Source: Paraburkholderia sp. PGU19 (GTDB lineage: Bacteria; Pseudomonadota; Gammaproteobacteria; Burkholderiales; Burkholderiaceae). Taken from it: 64,000 nt of DNA. Location: NCBI RefSeq assembly GCF_013426915.1, contig NZ_AP023180.1, positions 992,001 to 1,056,000 of the forward strand, in the 5' to 3' direction. The stretch's first letter is position 1; the number at the start of each line of letters is the position of its first letter. Positions 35,863-45,345 of the stretch are shown one piece after another. Made by a program: the position numbers and the translations under genes. The notes under the pieces were generated by a model. The model made no database searches and was not told the origin of the DNA. It saw only the letters and a list, made by a program, of their open reading frames with translations.

Positions 35863-37149
35863 TCACCGCCACCCGCTGCCGACCTGTATGTAGAACGCGT
35901 TCTGATCCTTGCTGTGTGCTACGTCGATGCCTACCGCCAGGCCGAGCTTGCGTGCGATCAGATAGCGCACGCCCGCGCCGACGCTCTGTACATTCTGCGA
36001 CTCAGAAAAACTGTGCCATCGTCCATAGGCCTTGCCCACGCCTGTAAAGCCGAGCAATGACCATCGGGGAATGAAATCCCATCTCAGTTCCATTTCGGCC
36101 GTCAAGGCATTCCTGTCCTGGTACCTTCCCTTCTGAACGCCACGCAGATCGACATACGGTTGCGCGTAAAACGGAATGTCACCGGTGGAAAATCTGCTGT
36201 CCACACGCAGGCCAAGTATCAGCGTATGCGTCAACGGTTGCCATGTGTAACCCCGCGCAGCGTAGATATCGTAGTTTTGCGTGCCGCCGAAAGCCGTCCT
36301 GGCGGCCTGCGCCTCGATCTCGACGAAACTGCCTTCACCCGGATAGAAAATATTGTCTCGGGAATCATAGTCCACCACGATACTGCCGGCGCCGATGCGC
36401 TGATCTTTTTGAAAGCTGCCCAGTTCTCCCGGTGCTTCGCCAGAACCGAACGTAGACGACGAATCGAAAAAGATATAGCGCAAACCCGCATACCAGCGGC
36501 TGTTGCCAATACGCATCAGCATTTGCTGGATCAATCCAACACCCTGGAGCGTATAGGATCGCGGCTGACTGGAAAGGCCAAAGTAGTCCAGATGTGCGTC
36601 TACCTTGGCAATCGCACCAAGATAACGGTACCTGTCGTCGTCCCAGGTGTGAAAGTGAGCCGCGGCGGCGGCCCATGTACCGTTCTGGGTGTACAGGCCG
36701 CCCAGTGCCGTGACGTTCGGCGGCGCGCGATTCTTGCCATCGCGCGGAGGACCCGACCCGGCGTCGGAGGCCGGATCGGAAAAGAACAATAGTCCGAGTC
36801 CAAGGCCGTAGCCGACAGCGGGCTCGGTAATCAGAATGGGTACGGGTAACGCGCCCTTGTGTTTGAGCAGGAAGTCGCTTACGTCGAATTGCCCGTCATC
36901 CGGGTCCGTAAAACTGAGGGTTTCATCACTCGCGCGCGCGACAACCGGCGCGAAGGCGATAGCCGAAAAAATCACCGCAATCCACGTTGCCCGGTTCAAC
37001 CCGTCACAACGAGGACGCCTTGGCCGTGTCGAACGATTCGTCGGGCAACTGCCGAGTCCCGTCCGCACGGTGGCAATCCCGTGCACGCGATGGACATCGC
37101 TGCCTGATTCCGGATTCTCACGGGCGAACGAAATGAACATGGCATCCAC
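35863..37149 (-). CDS. BamA/TamA family outer-membrane protein (surface antigen D15 type)
   Basis: Up to 428 residues. The last 320 residues form an Omp85-like barrel: EPAVGYGLGLGLLFF opens it, followed by RIGAGSIVVDYDSRDNIFYPGEGSFVEIEA (the VDYDSRDN-FYP motif is typical), and it ends AHSKDQNAFYIQVGSGWR. No POTRA domains are seen. The first 50 residues look unnatural; a TTG at 36999 would give a normal signal peptide (NRATWIAVIFSAIAFAPVVARA) and is the likelier start. It is upstream of MipA on the same strand with overlap, and divergent from a DUF3300 gene. Confidence 0.82.
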   Translation of the reverse strand: MDAMFISFARENPESGSDVHRVHGIATVRTGLGSCPTNRSTRPRRPRCDGLNRATWIAVIFSAIAFAPVVARASDETLSFTDPDDGQFDVSDFLLKHKGALPVPILITEPAVGYGLGLGLLFFSDPASDAGSGPPRDGKNRAPPNVTALGGLYTQNGTWAAAAAHFHTWDDDRYRYLGAIAKVDAHLDYFGLSSQPRSYTLQGVGLIQQMLMRIGNSRWYAGLRYIFFDSSSTFGSGEAPGELGSFQKDQRIGAGSIVVDYDSRDNIFYPGEGSFVEIEAQAARTAFGGTQNYDIYAARGYTWQPLTHTLILGLRVDSRFSTGDIPFYAQPYVDLRGVQKGRYQDRNALTAEMELRWDFIPRWSLLGFTGVGKAYGRWHSFSESQNVQSVGAGVRYLIARKLGLAVGIDVAHSKDQNAFYIQVGSGWR

Positions 37150-37546
37150 TACCCGAAACAGGCATCGCGACCGATGCGAAAAGCGAATCCATTGGCTGGA
37201 TTGTTTCAGTCAAGATGGTTGCGTGAACTCATGTGGGATCGAAGGCAGCGCGCAATAAGATTGCTTTTCTTCTCTCGACGACTCTAATTGAATGCCGCTC
37301 TCGCGCCAACTTCTCGATGGAGTACTTTTCGCACACCGTCGTTTTTCTGACTTGCAGTATTCGATCACACTGCATCTAACTGTACCGATCGTGCGTCGAG
37401 TACTAATCTAGTGATAGATCAACCATCGGATCGTAGTGCAGCATCGCGTCAATCTATCAATCAGCGAATTCCTCCGCCTGCTCATGCGGCCTTGTGCGAT
37501 CGACGCCCTGGAACATTTCGCTGCCTGACAAAGAAACAGGGTGACC
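37150..37546. other. Divergent promoter region between BamA-like and DUF3300 genes
   Basis: About 400 bases, AT-rich at 37260-37440 compared with the rest. No gene or clear palindrome is recognised. Confidence 0.5.
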
Positions 37547-39112
37547 ATGTCGATAAGGATTGCACGACTGTTGAGCACCAGCCTCGTCGTCCTGTTGGCG
37601 GGCTGCCCATCGAAACAACAGGATCAGCAGGCTCAGACCCAGCCCGCTTCGGCGCCGGCTTCCGCGCCCGCTCCTTTGCCCGCTTCTGCTCCAGCCGCGG
37701 CCTCGGTCGCGGCCCCAGCGTCAGTACCGCTCCCGGCGTCGGCGCCCGAGCCTCAGGCCCAGCAATTCCCGCCGGAAGAAATCGAAGCGTTAGTCGCACC
37801 GATCGCGCTCTATCCCGACTCGCTGCTATCGCAAATCCTGATGGCATCGACGTATCCACTCGAGATCGTGCACGCTGCCCGCTGGGTGAAAACGCACAAG
37901 AACCTGAAGGGCGATGCTGCCGTGAAAGCAGTGGAAGACCAGCCCTGGGACGTCAGCGTGAAGTCGCTGGTGGCTTTTCCGCAGGTTCTTGAGCCGATGA
38001 ATGACAAGCTCGACTGGACCCAGAGGCTTGGCGATGCGTTCCTCGCCAATGAAAAGGACGTGCTCGACGCTGTGCAGCGGTTGAGGATGCGTGCGCAAAA
38101 GGCCGGACATCTGGCGTCCAACGAGCAACAGAAAGTCATTGTCGAAGCACCTGCCCCGAGTGCGGGCGGCCAGGCCGCGCCGGCGCAGCAAACCATCGTG
38201 CGCATCGAGCCGTCGAACCCTCAGGTCGTCTACGTGCCCTCCTACAACCCGACCGTCGTCTACGGCGGCTGGAGCGCACCCGCCTACCCACCCACCTACT
38301 GGCCGCCGTATCCCGCCTATTACCCCGGCGCCGCGCTTGCGACCGGGTTCGCGTGGGGGCTTGGCATCGCTGCAGCAGGCGCACTCTTCAGCAACTGCAA
38401 CTGGGGCGGCGGCGACGTCAACATCAACGTGAACAAGGCCGCCAACATCGACCGCAACTTCAACCGTACCAACGTGGAGGGCGGCAAATGGAAGCATGAT
38501 GCGGGACATCGTCAGGGCGTCGCGTATCGTGACAATGCCACTCGCAACAAGTACGCAAACGGTGTACAGGGCGCCGACGGGCGACGCGACTATCGAGGCC
38601 GCACCGGCGGTGCCACAGAGCGTGCGGGGGTCGCCAATCGGGCGGAAGCCGGAAATCGCACGGGGCGTCAGAACAATGTAAGTACCGCCGACCGCACTGG
38701 CCGAAGCGCGGGTGCCGCCAGCAATCGGTCCGACAAGTCGGCTCGAGGTGCCACAGCCGGCAACCGGGCACAGACATCCAACCGGACGGCTGGCGCCAGC
38801 AATCGCGCAGAGTCGTCCAACCGCAACGCCGCAGCCGGCAATCGCGCACAGACGTCCAATCGAAGCGCGGCCGCGAGTAATCGCGCGCAAACGCCCACCC
38901 GCGTGGGCTCGTCAAACGCACAAGCCGGCTACGGAGGCGCGGGCGGCGGCCGCGACTCGGCATTCCAGGGCGTCGGCGGGGGCGCGGGGGCGACGCAGCG
39001 GGACTTCAATCGCGGGCAAGCGAGCGCGCAGTCTTCGAACTTCAACCGTGGGGGCGGCGCAGCCCGTGGTGGCGGTGGCGGCGGAGGAGGCGCACGCGGC
39101 GGCCGGCGCTAG
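37547..39112 (+). CDS. DUF3300 lipoprotein with low-complexity C-terminal tail (paralogue 1)
   Basis: 521 residues. Lipoprotein signal MSIRIARLLSTSLVVLLAGC, then a Pro/Ala/Ser linker, then the DUF3300 domain (FPPEEIEALVAPIALYPDSLLSQILMASTYPLEIVHAARW to VVYVPSYNPTVVYGGW) up to about residue 310. The tail is 200 residues of Asn/Arg/Ala/Thr repeats (SNRTAGASNRAESSNRNAAAGNRAQTSNR and similar) and a Gly-rich end RGGGGGGGGARGGRR. Function is unknown; probably an envelope protein attached at the outer membrane. The ATG at 37547 was chosen over the GTG at 37541. A close paralogue lies 2.9 kb downstream. Confidence 0.85.
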   Translation: MSIRIARLLSTSLVVLLAGCPSKQQDQQAQTQPASAPASAPAPLPASAPAAASVAAPASVPLPASAPEPQAQQFPPEEIEALVAPIALYPDSLLSQILMASTYPLEIVHAARWVKTHKNLKGDAAVKAVEDQPWDVSVKSLVAFPQVLEPMNDKLDWTQRLGDAFLANEKDVLDAVQRLRMRAQKAGHLASNEQQKVIVEAPAPSAGGQAAPAQQTIVRIEPSNPQVVYVPSYNPTVVYGGWSAPAYPPTYWPPYPAYYPGAALATGFAWGLGIAAAGALFSNCNWGGGDVNINVNKAANIDRNFNRTNVEGGKWKHDAGHRQGVAYRDNATRNKYANGVQGADGRRDYRGRTGGATERAGVANRAEAGNRTGRQNNVSTADRTGRSAGAASNRSDKSARGATAGNRAQTSNRTAGASNRAESSNRNAAAGNRAQTSNRSAAASNRAQTPTRVGSSNAQAGYGGAGGGRDSAFQGVGGGAGATQRDFNRGQASAQSSNFNRGGGAARGGGGGGGGARGGRR

Positions 39113-39144
39113 TTCGTATCGTGACGAACCCTTCCAGCAGCGCC

Positions 39145-40485
39145 TCAACGCAACAAGCGGGTCATAGCGAGCACGTACAAAGCTGACACCGCAAGCTGCG
39201 CCAGCGTAATGGGCAACCCGTACCGAAGAAATGTGCCGAACGTGACGGGCCTTCCTTGACGCGCGCAAATGCCAGCCGCAACGATGTTGGCCGCTGCGCC
39301 GACGAGCGTCGCATTGCCACCGAGGGTCGCGCCGAACATCATGCCGATGAATACCGGCACGGAAACGGCGGGCCAGTGTGAAAAGCCCGCCGAAAGCGCG
39401 GTTTCAGGCACGACCTCGGCCATCACGAGATAACCCTTGACCATCACGATCGACGCGGCCGCGACGGGTACATTGGCAAGCAGGCTCGACAGCAGCCCGA
39501 TGCCAGCAAGCAGCGTCAGCGCAACGAGCGTCAACTGCCCACCAAAAATCTGATAGAGCTTGAGCGCCAGGATCTGGAGCAGTCCTGTCTTCGCCATGGC
39601 TTGTACCAGACAGAAGATGCTCGCAAGAAAGACCAGGGTTTTCCAGTCCACGTCGCGCAGCACGTTATCGGTCGGTTCGACTTTGGCGGCAAAGCCCACC
39701 AGTAATGCCAGGGCGCTTGCGATCAGCGCGACGGCAGGCGGCACGATGCGCGACGGCAAATTTTCGCCGAAGACGAATAACACAATCATGAAAAGGAGTA
39801 CGGCGCCAGCGAGCGTCGCATACACCGGCCGCTCAATCCGTCTCGCCGGGCCGCGCGGCGGCAAGGCGCGCTTCAGGTCCCACAGGTCCCGCATCAGAAC
39901 AGGCAGAAGCGGCACGATGACGAGCACCGCGATCAGCCCTCCGAGCGACACACGGCGCAGGTATTCTCCAAAGGTCATTCCGATCGCGCTTCCTACGAGG
40001 AAGGTGGCTGGATCGCCCACTATCGTAAGCAATCCGGCCGAGTTGCTGATGATCGCTGTCAGCACCATAGGCCTGACGTAGTCAGCGTCGAGCGCGATAC
40101 AGACGCGCACGATAATTGGCGCAAGAAGAATGACGGTCGTGGCGTTGGGTAACACAGCGCAGATTGGCGCGACGAGCGCAATCAGCATCAGCAGAAAGCG
40201 TGTTCCGCTTCCGCCTGTCGCGCGGAGATAGGCGTCTCCGATGATGTCGAACAGGCCCGTGGTTGCGAGGACCCGTGCCACGACCATGCCGCCGAACAGC
40301 AGGCCAAGCGGCCCGGCAGCCGTGCGGGTTGCGTCCACGAGGTCCCGATCGTCCAGTATGCCGAGCGCGATCAGGATGCATGCACCCGTCAGTGCCGCGA
40401 CAGCCATGTCGATCACGTTGAATGCGATCAATAGAATGACGGCCGCGAATACGGCAACCGTGATATAGATCTGCACCTGGCTCAT
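39145..40485 (-). CDS. Ion-transporter-superfamily permease (CitMHS/ArsB/NhaD-like)
   Basis: 446 residues with about eleven membrane helices: AVFAAVILLIAFNVIDMAVAALTGACILIALG opens it, LPNATTVILLAPI is the helical-hairpin motif, and FGATLGGNATLVGAAANIVAAG the mirrored one near the C terminus, both characteristic of the inverted-repeat ion transporters. The substrate could be a di/tricarboxylate, Na+/H+ exchange or other anion. The start MSQVQIYI was chosen 20 codons into the longest frame. It follows the amino-acid binding protein by 17 bases, an unusual partner for a secondary transporter. Confidence 0.82.
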   Translation of the reverse strand: MSQVQIYITVAVFAAVILLIAFNVIDMAVAALTGACILIALGILDDRDLVDATRTAAGPLGLLFGGMVVARVLATTGLFDIIGDAYLRATGGSGTRFLLMLIALVAPICAVLPNATTVILLAPIIVRVCIALDADYVRPMVLTAIISNSAGLLTIVGDPATFLVGSAIGMTFGEYLRRVSLGGLIAVLVIVPLLPVLMRDLWDLKRALPPRGPARRIERPVYATLAGAVLLFMIVLFVFGENLPSRIVPPAVALIASALALLVGFAAKVEPTDNVLRDVDWKTLVFLASIFCLVQAMAKTGLLQILALKLYQIFGGQLTLVALTLLAGIGLLSSLLANVPVAAASIVMVKGYLVMAEVVPETALSAGFSHWPAVSVPVFIGMMFGATLGGNATLVGAAANIVAAGICARQGRPVTFGTFLRYGLPITLAQLAVSALYVLAMTRLLR

Positions 40486-40502
40486 GTCACCGTCCAGATC
40501 TT

Positions 40503-41537
40503 TTAACGGAAAGGCGGCGCGTACATCAAGCCGCCTTGCGTCCACAGCCGGTTCAGGCCGCGGTCCAGTTTCAGCGATGTACGCGGTCCGAGGTTCCGCT
40601 CGAACATTTCCCCGTAGTTGCCGACACTTTGTACGGCGCGAGCCCGCCAGCCTCTTTCGACGCCCAGACTGCGATCGCTTTCGTCGTCATCGGCAAGCGC
40701 GCGCCTGACTGCCGCTTCGCTCAGCCTTGATTGCAGGTTATCGCGCGTGACACCCAGCTCTTCGGCCGCCACCAGCGCGAAGAGCACCCAGCGTACGAAC
40801 GTCAGCCAGCTTTGGTCTCCACCGCGAACGGCCGGGCTGAGCGGTTCTTTGGCGATCCGCTCCGGCAGGATCTGCACGGATTGCGGCCCATCGGGTGCCT
40901 CCAGGCGCACTGCGGCGAGCTGTGCCGAATCGGCCGCATAAGCGCTGCAACGCCCTGCGAAAAAGGCCCGGCGCGCTTCGATGGCGGAGTCGATCTCCAA
41001 TACCGTGATCTCCAGCCGGTTGTCAGCGGAGTAGTCGCGCAAATGCATCTGCGTGGAAGTCCCTTTTTCGACGCACACGGTTGCCCCTTTCAACTCGGCG
41101 GCCGTCTGCACGCCGCCCGGACGGCGCACGAGAAACCCCTGCGTATCGTAAAAGAGAACACCCGCGAACTGGACCTTGAGTGCCGCTTCGCGGCGCAGCG
41201 TCCACGTGGTGTTGCGGGCGAGAAGATCGATCATGCCTTCCGCGAGTGCCGGGAAGCGCGCAGAAGCTCTGAGCGGCACATAAGCTACTTTGGACGGATC
41301 GCCCAACGCCGCGGCGGCCACCGCGCGACAGAAGTCCACATCGATTCCGCTCCAGAGCCCCGATCGGTCCTTGATGGAAAACCCCTGGACGCCCTCGCTG
41401 ACACCGCATCTCACCACGCCGCGTGCTCGAACCTGCGCGAGCGTGTCACCGTCGGCCGCGCACGCATTGATTGAAACCGCGAAAAGCACAAGGCAGATCG
41501 CCAGGACTGCCGCGCCGCATTGTGCGAGACGTACCAT
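40503..41537 (-). CDS. SBP_bac_3 family amino-acid binding protein (AapJ-like), paired with a secondary transporter
   Basis: 344 residues. Signal peptide MVRLAQCGAAVLAICLVLFAVSINACA, then VRARGVVRCGVSEGVQGFSIKDRSGLWSGIDVDFCRAVAAA, the AapJ/general L-amino-acid binder hallmark, and GATVCVEKGTSTQMHLRDY and the late RSLGVERGWRARAVQSVGNYGEMFERNLG. Usually these work with an ABC permease (AapQ/M/P), but none is here. Instead the gene is 17 bases upstream of an ion-transporter-superfamily permease. Amino-acid uptake through this pairing is an inference. ATG at 41537 was chosen; 32 more codons upstream are not signal-like. Confidence 0.85.
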   Translation of the reverse strand: MVRLAQCGAAVLAICLVLFAVSINACAADGDTLAQVRARGVVRCGVSEGVQGFSIKDRSGLWSGIDVDFCRAVAAAALGDPSKVAYVPLRASARFPALAEGMIDLLARNTTWTLRREAALKVQFAGVLFYDTQGFLVRRPGGVQTAAELKGATVCVEKGTSTQMHLRDYSADNRLEITVLEIDSAIEARRAFFAGRCSAYAADSAQLAAVRLEAPDGPQSVQILPERIAKEPLSPAVRGGDQSWLTFVRWVLFALVAAEELGVTRDNLQSRLSEAAVRRALADDDESDRSLGVERGWRARAVQSVGNYGEMFERNLGPRTSLKLDRGLNRLWTQGGLMYAPPFR

Positions 41538-41999
41538 GGTCAACTCCCGGACCGACGTCGGCTGTGATCGACGGCTGCCGTCGAAGGTCATCATCGACGC
41601 CAGCCGTTGGTATTCGCCCTCCGCAAACGACACGCAGCGCGCCTTTTAATGCCACTTATCGATCTGGGAAAGGCGGATTGCGGTACAAGCCTGGAAACGT
41701 GCGGTTACCTGGGTTCACGAGCCGCGAGCCGTTGCGCTCCGCTCCTGATTGAATGCGATGAAGAACGAATCGATCACAATGCAGAGATGTAAAAGCACTC
41801 TAGCAGCCGTCATCAATCATCGCCACCCGACTTACCCTGCGCCGCAAGCACTGACTATTTGCATCGCAAGAACCGATAGATGTTCTAACATCATATAGAG
41901 AAGACGCCGCAATATCCCGCAAGCCATTCTGCAATCTGCCATCAGTCGTAACAGGACCGATTCGTCGAGGTTCCTGTCATCCAGTCTGAAGGAGCGGCC
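41538..41999. other. Divergent promoter region with a GATGTT-CT-AACATC palindrome
   Basis: About 460 bases between the binding protein and the second DUF3300 gene. A perfect inverted repeat GATGTTCTAACATC at 41879-41892 lies about 110 bases before the DUF3300 ATG. AAGGAG precedes that ATG. No other gene. Confidence 0.5.
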
Positions 42000-43328
42000 A
42001 TGTCCTTGTGGAACCTACGACGAGCCAAAGCCACATGTCTTTGGCTGCTTGTCGTGCTGACGCTCGGCGCGGGCCCGGCGCGCGCCCAAAACGCCCAGGA
42101 CGCCCAGAATGCGCAGCCTGCGCCAGCCGAATCATTCAAGCCGGAAGAAATCGAGGCGCTGGTCGCGCCGATCGCGCTGTATCCCGACTCCGTGCTGTCG
42201 CAGGTATTGATGGCGTCGACCTATCCGCTGGAGATCGTGCACGCGGCACGCTGGGTCAAGGCCAATCCCAACGTCAAGGGTGACGCCGCCGTAAAGGCCG
42301 TCGAAAATGAGCCGTGGGATGTCAGCGTGAAATCGCTCGTTGCATTCCCGCAAATTCTCGAGCCGATGAATGACAAGCTCGACTGGACCCAGAAACTCGG
42401 CGACGCGTTCCTCGCCCAGCAAAAGGAGGTCTTCGCCGCCGTGCAGCGACTGCGCGCCCGCGCGAAAGACTCGGGCAATCTCAAGTCGAACGAACAGCAG
42501 AACGTGGTCGTCGAGCCGGCACCTGCGGGTGGGCAAACCATCGTGAAGATCGAGCCCGCGAATCCGCAAGTGATCTATGTGCCCGCGTACAACCCGACCG
42601 TCGTCTATGGCGCCTGGAGTTATCCCGCCTATCCGCCGACCTACTGGCCGCCCTACCCGGCCTACTATCCGGGCGGGGCCCTGATGACGGGATTCGCGTG
42701 GGGAATCGGGCTCGCTGCGGCGGGTGCGATCTTCAGCAACTGCAACTGGGGCGGCGGCGACGTCAACATCAACGTCAACAAGGCCGCGAATATCGATCGC
42801 AACTTCGACCGCACCAAGGTGCAGGGTGGACGCTGGCAACACGACGGCAGCCATCGCCAGGGCGTGGCCTACCGCGACAATGCAACCCGCGAAAAATATT
42901 CGCGCAATGTCGGCGGCGCCGAGGGACGCAATGATTTTCGCGGGCGTGACACGGGCGCGGGTGGACGCGCCAATACAGCCGACCGGGGTAACGCAGGCAA
43001 TCGCGCATCTGTTGCGGACCGGTCGAATATGGGCGATCGGGGTGGAGATCGGGCGGGTGGCGCGGGTGTCGCTGACAGATCGGCCGGAGGCAATTTCGGC
43101 GGCGGATCGAATCGCGCGGGCACCAGCGACTTTTCACGCGCCAGCGATCGCGCGGGCGGTGGCGGCGTCAGCGGCGGGCGCGACAACGCATTTCAGGGCG
43201 TAGGCGCGGGCGGCGCCACGCAACGCAGCCATGACCGGGGACGCTCCAGCATGCAGGGCTCGGGCTTCAACCGACCGAGCGGCGGCGGCGGCATGCGTGG
43301 GGGCGGCGCGCGCGGCGGAAGACGTTAG
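42000..43328 (+). CDS. DUF3300 exported protein with low-complexity tail (paralogue 2)
   Basis: 442 residues, very similar to the copy at 37547 in the DUF3300 domain (EEIEALVAPIALYPDS, AARWVKANPNVKGDAAVKAVE, SYPAYPPTYWPPYPAYYPGG). The signal peptide MSLWNLRRAKATCLWLLVVLTLGAGPARA is of the ordinary cleaved type, not lipidated. The tail is Gly/Arg/Asp/Asn rich, ending GGARGGRR. Twelve bases separate it from the DUF2950 gene, and AAGGAG precedes the ATG, so the two are an operon. Confidence 0.87.
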   Translation: MSLWNLRRAKATCLWLLVVLTLGAGPARAQNAQDAQNAQPAPAESFKPEEIEALVAPIALYPDSVLSQVLMASTYPLEIVHAARWVKANPNVKGDAAVKAVENEPWDVSVKSLVAFPQILEPMNDKLDWTQKLGDAFLAQQKEVFAAVQRLRARAKDSGNLKSNEQQNVVVEPAPAGGQTIVKIEPANPQVIYVPAYNPTVVYGAWSYPAYPPTYWPPYPAYYPGGALMTGFAWGIGLAAAGAIFSNCNWGGGDVNINVNKAANIDRNFDRTKVQGGRWQHDGSHRQGVAYRDNATREKYSRNVGGAEGRNDFRGRDTGAGGRANTADRGNAGNRASVADRSNMGDRGGDRAGGAGVADRSAGGNFGGGSNRAGTSDFSRASDRAGGGGVSGGRDNAFQGVGAGGATQRSHDRGRSSMQGSGFNRPSGGGGMRGGGARGGRR

Positions 43329-43340
43329 GGAGATACGAAA

Positions 43341-44258
43341 ATGACATCCACCTCAAGATTTCGTTCGGAACGGCTTGCGGGCATCTTGCGCACCTTTGCC
43401 GTTGGATGCGCACTGTGTTTCGGCGCATTGTCTGCGGCGCATGCGGAGAAGGACTTCAGCACGCCCGATGCCGCGATGAATGCATTCGGCGAAGCCGTCA
43501 CCAACAATGACGAGGCAACGCTGAAATCCATCTTCGGAAGCGACTTTCGCACTCTGATTCCGCCCGTCGGCGCCGACCTCCGCAGCCGCTTCCTCGACGA
43601 ATGGGGGAAGGCGCATCAGGTCGAGCAGACAGGCGACGGCCATGCCCGTATTGCCGTCGGCAACGACGGATGGACCTTTCCCATTCCACTCGCGAAGAGC
43701 GCTAAAGGGTGGCACTTCGATATGCAGGCGGGCGTCGAGGAAATGCGTTTGCGTCGCATCGGCCGAAACGAACTCGCTGTCATTCAGACGATGCTCGCGA
43801 TCTACGACGCGCAGCGCGAATATGCCCTCACCGATCACGATGGCGTCGGCCTGCTCAGGTACGCGTCGAAACTGTCGAGTTCACCGGGAAAGCACGACGG
43901 CCTGTACTGGCCGACAGAACCCGGCGCGCCTCCTAGCCCGCTCGGCCCGGCTTTCATGCAGGCGACCACTCGCAATGCCGCGGACGCCGGATATCACGGC
44001 TACCACTACAAGCTGCTGACGTCGCAAGGTCCGCATGCGCCGGGTGGTGCCTACGACTATGTCGCGCACGGCAAGCTGTTCGGTGGCTTCGCCGTGCTCG
44101 CGTGGCCCGTGCGCTACGGGGACACGGGCATCAAGAGCTTCATCGTCAGCCATGCGGGCCAGGTCTATGAACGCGATCTCGGACCCGACAGCGCGGCGAA
44201 GGCGAAAGCCATCTCCTCGTTCGATCCCGGACCCGGCTGGGCGAAAGTACAGCCTTGA
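43341..44258 (+). CDS. DUF2950 exported protein
   Basis: 305 residues. Signal peptide ending SAAHA, then FSTPDAAMNAFGEAVTNNDEATLKSIFGSDFRTLIPP; the central FPIPLAKSAKGWHFDMQAGVEEM; and the end with GGAYDYVAHGKLFGGFAVLAWPVRYGDTGIKSFIVSHAGQVYERDLG, the DUF2950 signature. The function is unknown. DUF3300 and DUF2950 genes are frequent neighbours in proteobacteria from family knowledge, suggesting a shared envelope role. Confidence 0.88.
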   Translation: MTSTSRFRSERLAGILRTFAVGCALCFGALSAAHAEKDFSTPDAAMNAFGEAVTNNDEATLKSIFGSDFRTLIPPVGADLRSRFLDEWGKAHQVEQTGDGHARIAVGNDGWTFPIPLAKSAKGWHFDMQAGVEEMRLRRIGRNELAVIQTMLAIYDAQREYALTDHDGVGLLRYASKLSSSPGKHDGLYWPTEPGAPPSPLGPAFMQATTRNAADAGYHGYHYKLLTSQGPHAPGGAYDYVAHGKLFGGFAVLAWPVRYGDTGIKSFIVSHAGQVYERDLGPDSAAKAKAISSFDPGPGWAKVQP

Positions 44259-44401
44259 AGTCAAGACTCAGGCTATACGATTGATCCGCCGCGTCAACCC
44301 GTGACAAAAACGGACCCTCGCGGCAAACGGCCCGCGCCTTCTTTCATTCCCGACTTTCAGGGCTAACGCACGCGTAAAGCGGCTCAATGCAGGGAGGCAA
44401 C

Positions 44402-45283
44402 ATGAGACGTTCCGCCTCTTGTATCGCCTTGCTGATCGTCGCACTAGGCGCCACGACGCTGGCTGGCGCCGCGATACACCGCGACCCCGGATTTGACGCG
44501 CTGACGGTCGATCCCGCCTTCTCCGCTGCCCCGACGGATGCGCAGCAGGTCGATCTGGAAAACCTCCTTCTGAGGGCGGGCATCGATCCGGATTCGAACA
44601 AGGCTCACATCATTCGCGCGTGGGTCGAGAAGATCCGGCACGACCCCGACATCGCGAAGGGCACCAACGGCGACACACGGCGGCTCAATCAGATCTTTCT
44701 CGATCCGGCCGCGCGTGAAACTTACATGTCGAACGGGCTGGCCCATCTCACGCCTTCGGATCGGCTCAAGTATGTGACACTGCTGACCCGATTCCTCGAC
44801 GAGCTGGTTCCCGTCAACTGCTTCGGTCTGTCCGACATGCGCGCGGTGATGAATCGCATCTCGTTGCGTGAGATGACGGATTCCGACGTCGACCTGTACT
44901 TCTCGATGCTGTTCAAGGTGCTCGTCATCGAGGCGTCAAATGCGCCCGTTGCAACGGGAACGCCGCAACAGTATGCGGCCGCCGAGCAGCAACTCTCGCG
45001 CTCGCTCATCGCGGAACTGCACGGCGACGAGATGAACATGGAGCGATATGCGTTCTACGCGTCCAATCCGTCGAAGGCAACGGCATCGGATGTTTGCTGG
45101 ATGACGAGAGTGACCTTGCACGCGATCATCGCGATGCCCGATCCCGACAGGGATTTCATCCTGCTTCGGACCATGACGCCACGCGGTGGGCAAGACACAT
45201 CGTCCGAAGGAGAATTGAGCGTGCCGCGCACTGCCGATCCTTCGCCCGCCTCGTCGAATCCCGCCGGTGCCGGCGCACCGTAG
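44402..45283 (+). CDS. Hypothetical exported protein
   Basis: 293 residues with a signal peptide (MRRSASCIALLIVALGATTLAGAA). A mostly helical body follows (KAHIIRAWVEKIRHDPDIAKG, SDRLKYVTLLTRFLDELVPVNCFGLSD), with two cysteines and a disordered C-terminal end. A GGGAGGC site lies 5 bases before the ATG at 44402, so the upstream in-frame ATG at 44387 is not preferred. I do not recognise a family. It is on the DUF2950 strand 143 bases downstream and converges on arcC. Confidence 0.7.
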   Translation: MRRSASCIALLIVALGATTLAGAAIHRDPGFDALTVDPAFSAAPTDAQQVDLENLLLRAGIDPDSNKAHIIRAWVEKIRHDPDIAKGTNGDTRRLNQIFLDPAARETYMSNGLAHLTPSDRLKYVTLLTRFLDELVPVNCFGLSDMRAVMNRISLREMTDSDVDLYFSMLFKVLVIEASNAPVATGTPQQYAAAEQQLSRSLIAELHGDEMNMERYAFYASNPSKATASDVCWMTRVTLHAIIAMPDPDRDFILLRTMTPRGGQDTSSEGELSVPRTADPSPASSNPAGAGAP

Positions 45284-45345
45284 CATGTCGCCGGCAACGC
45301 CGCATTCAAAGCAGCCGTTTGTGCAAGCGCGCGCCTCTCACTGTG

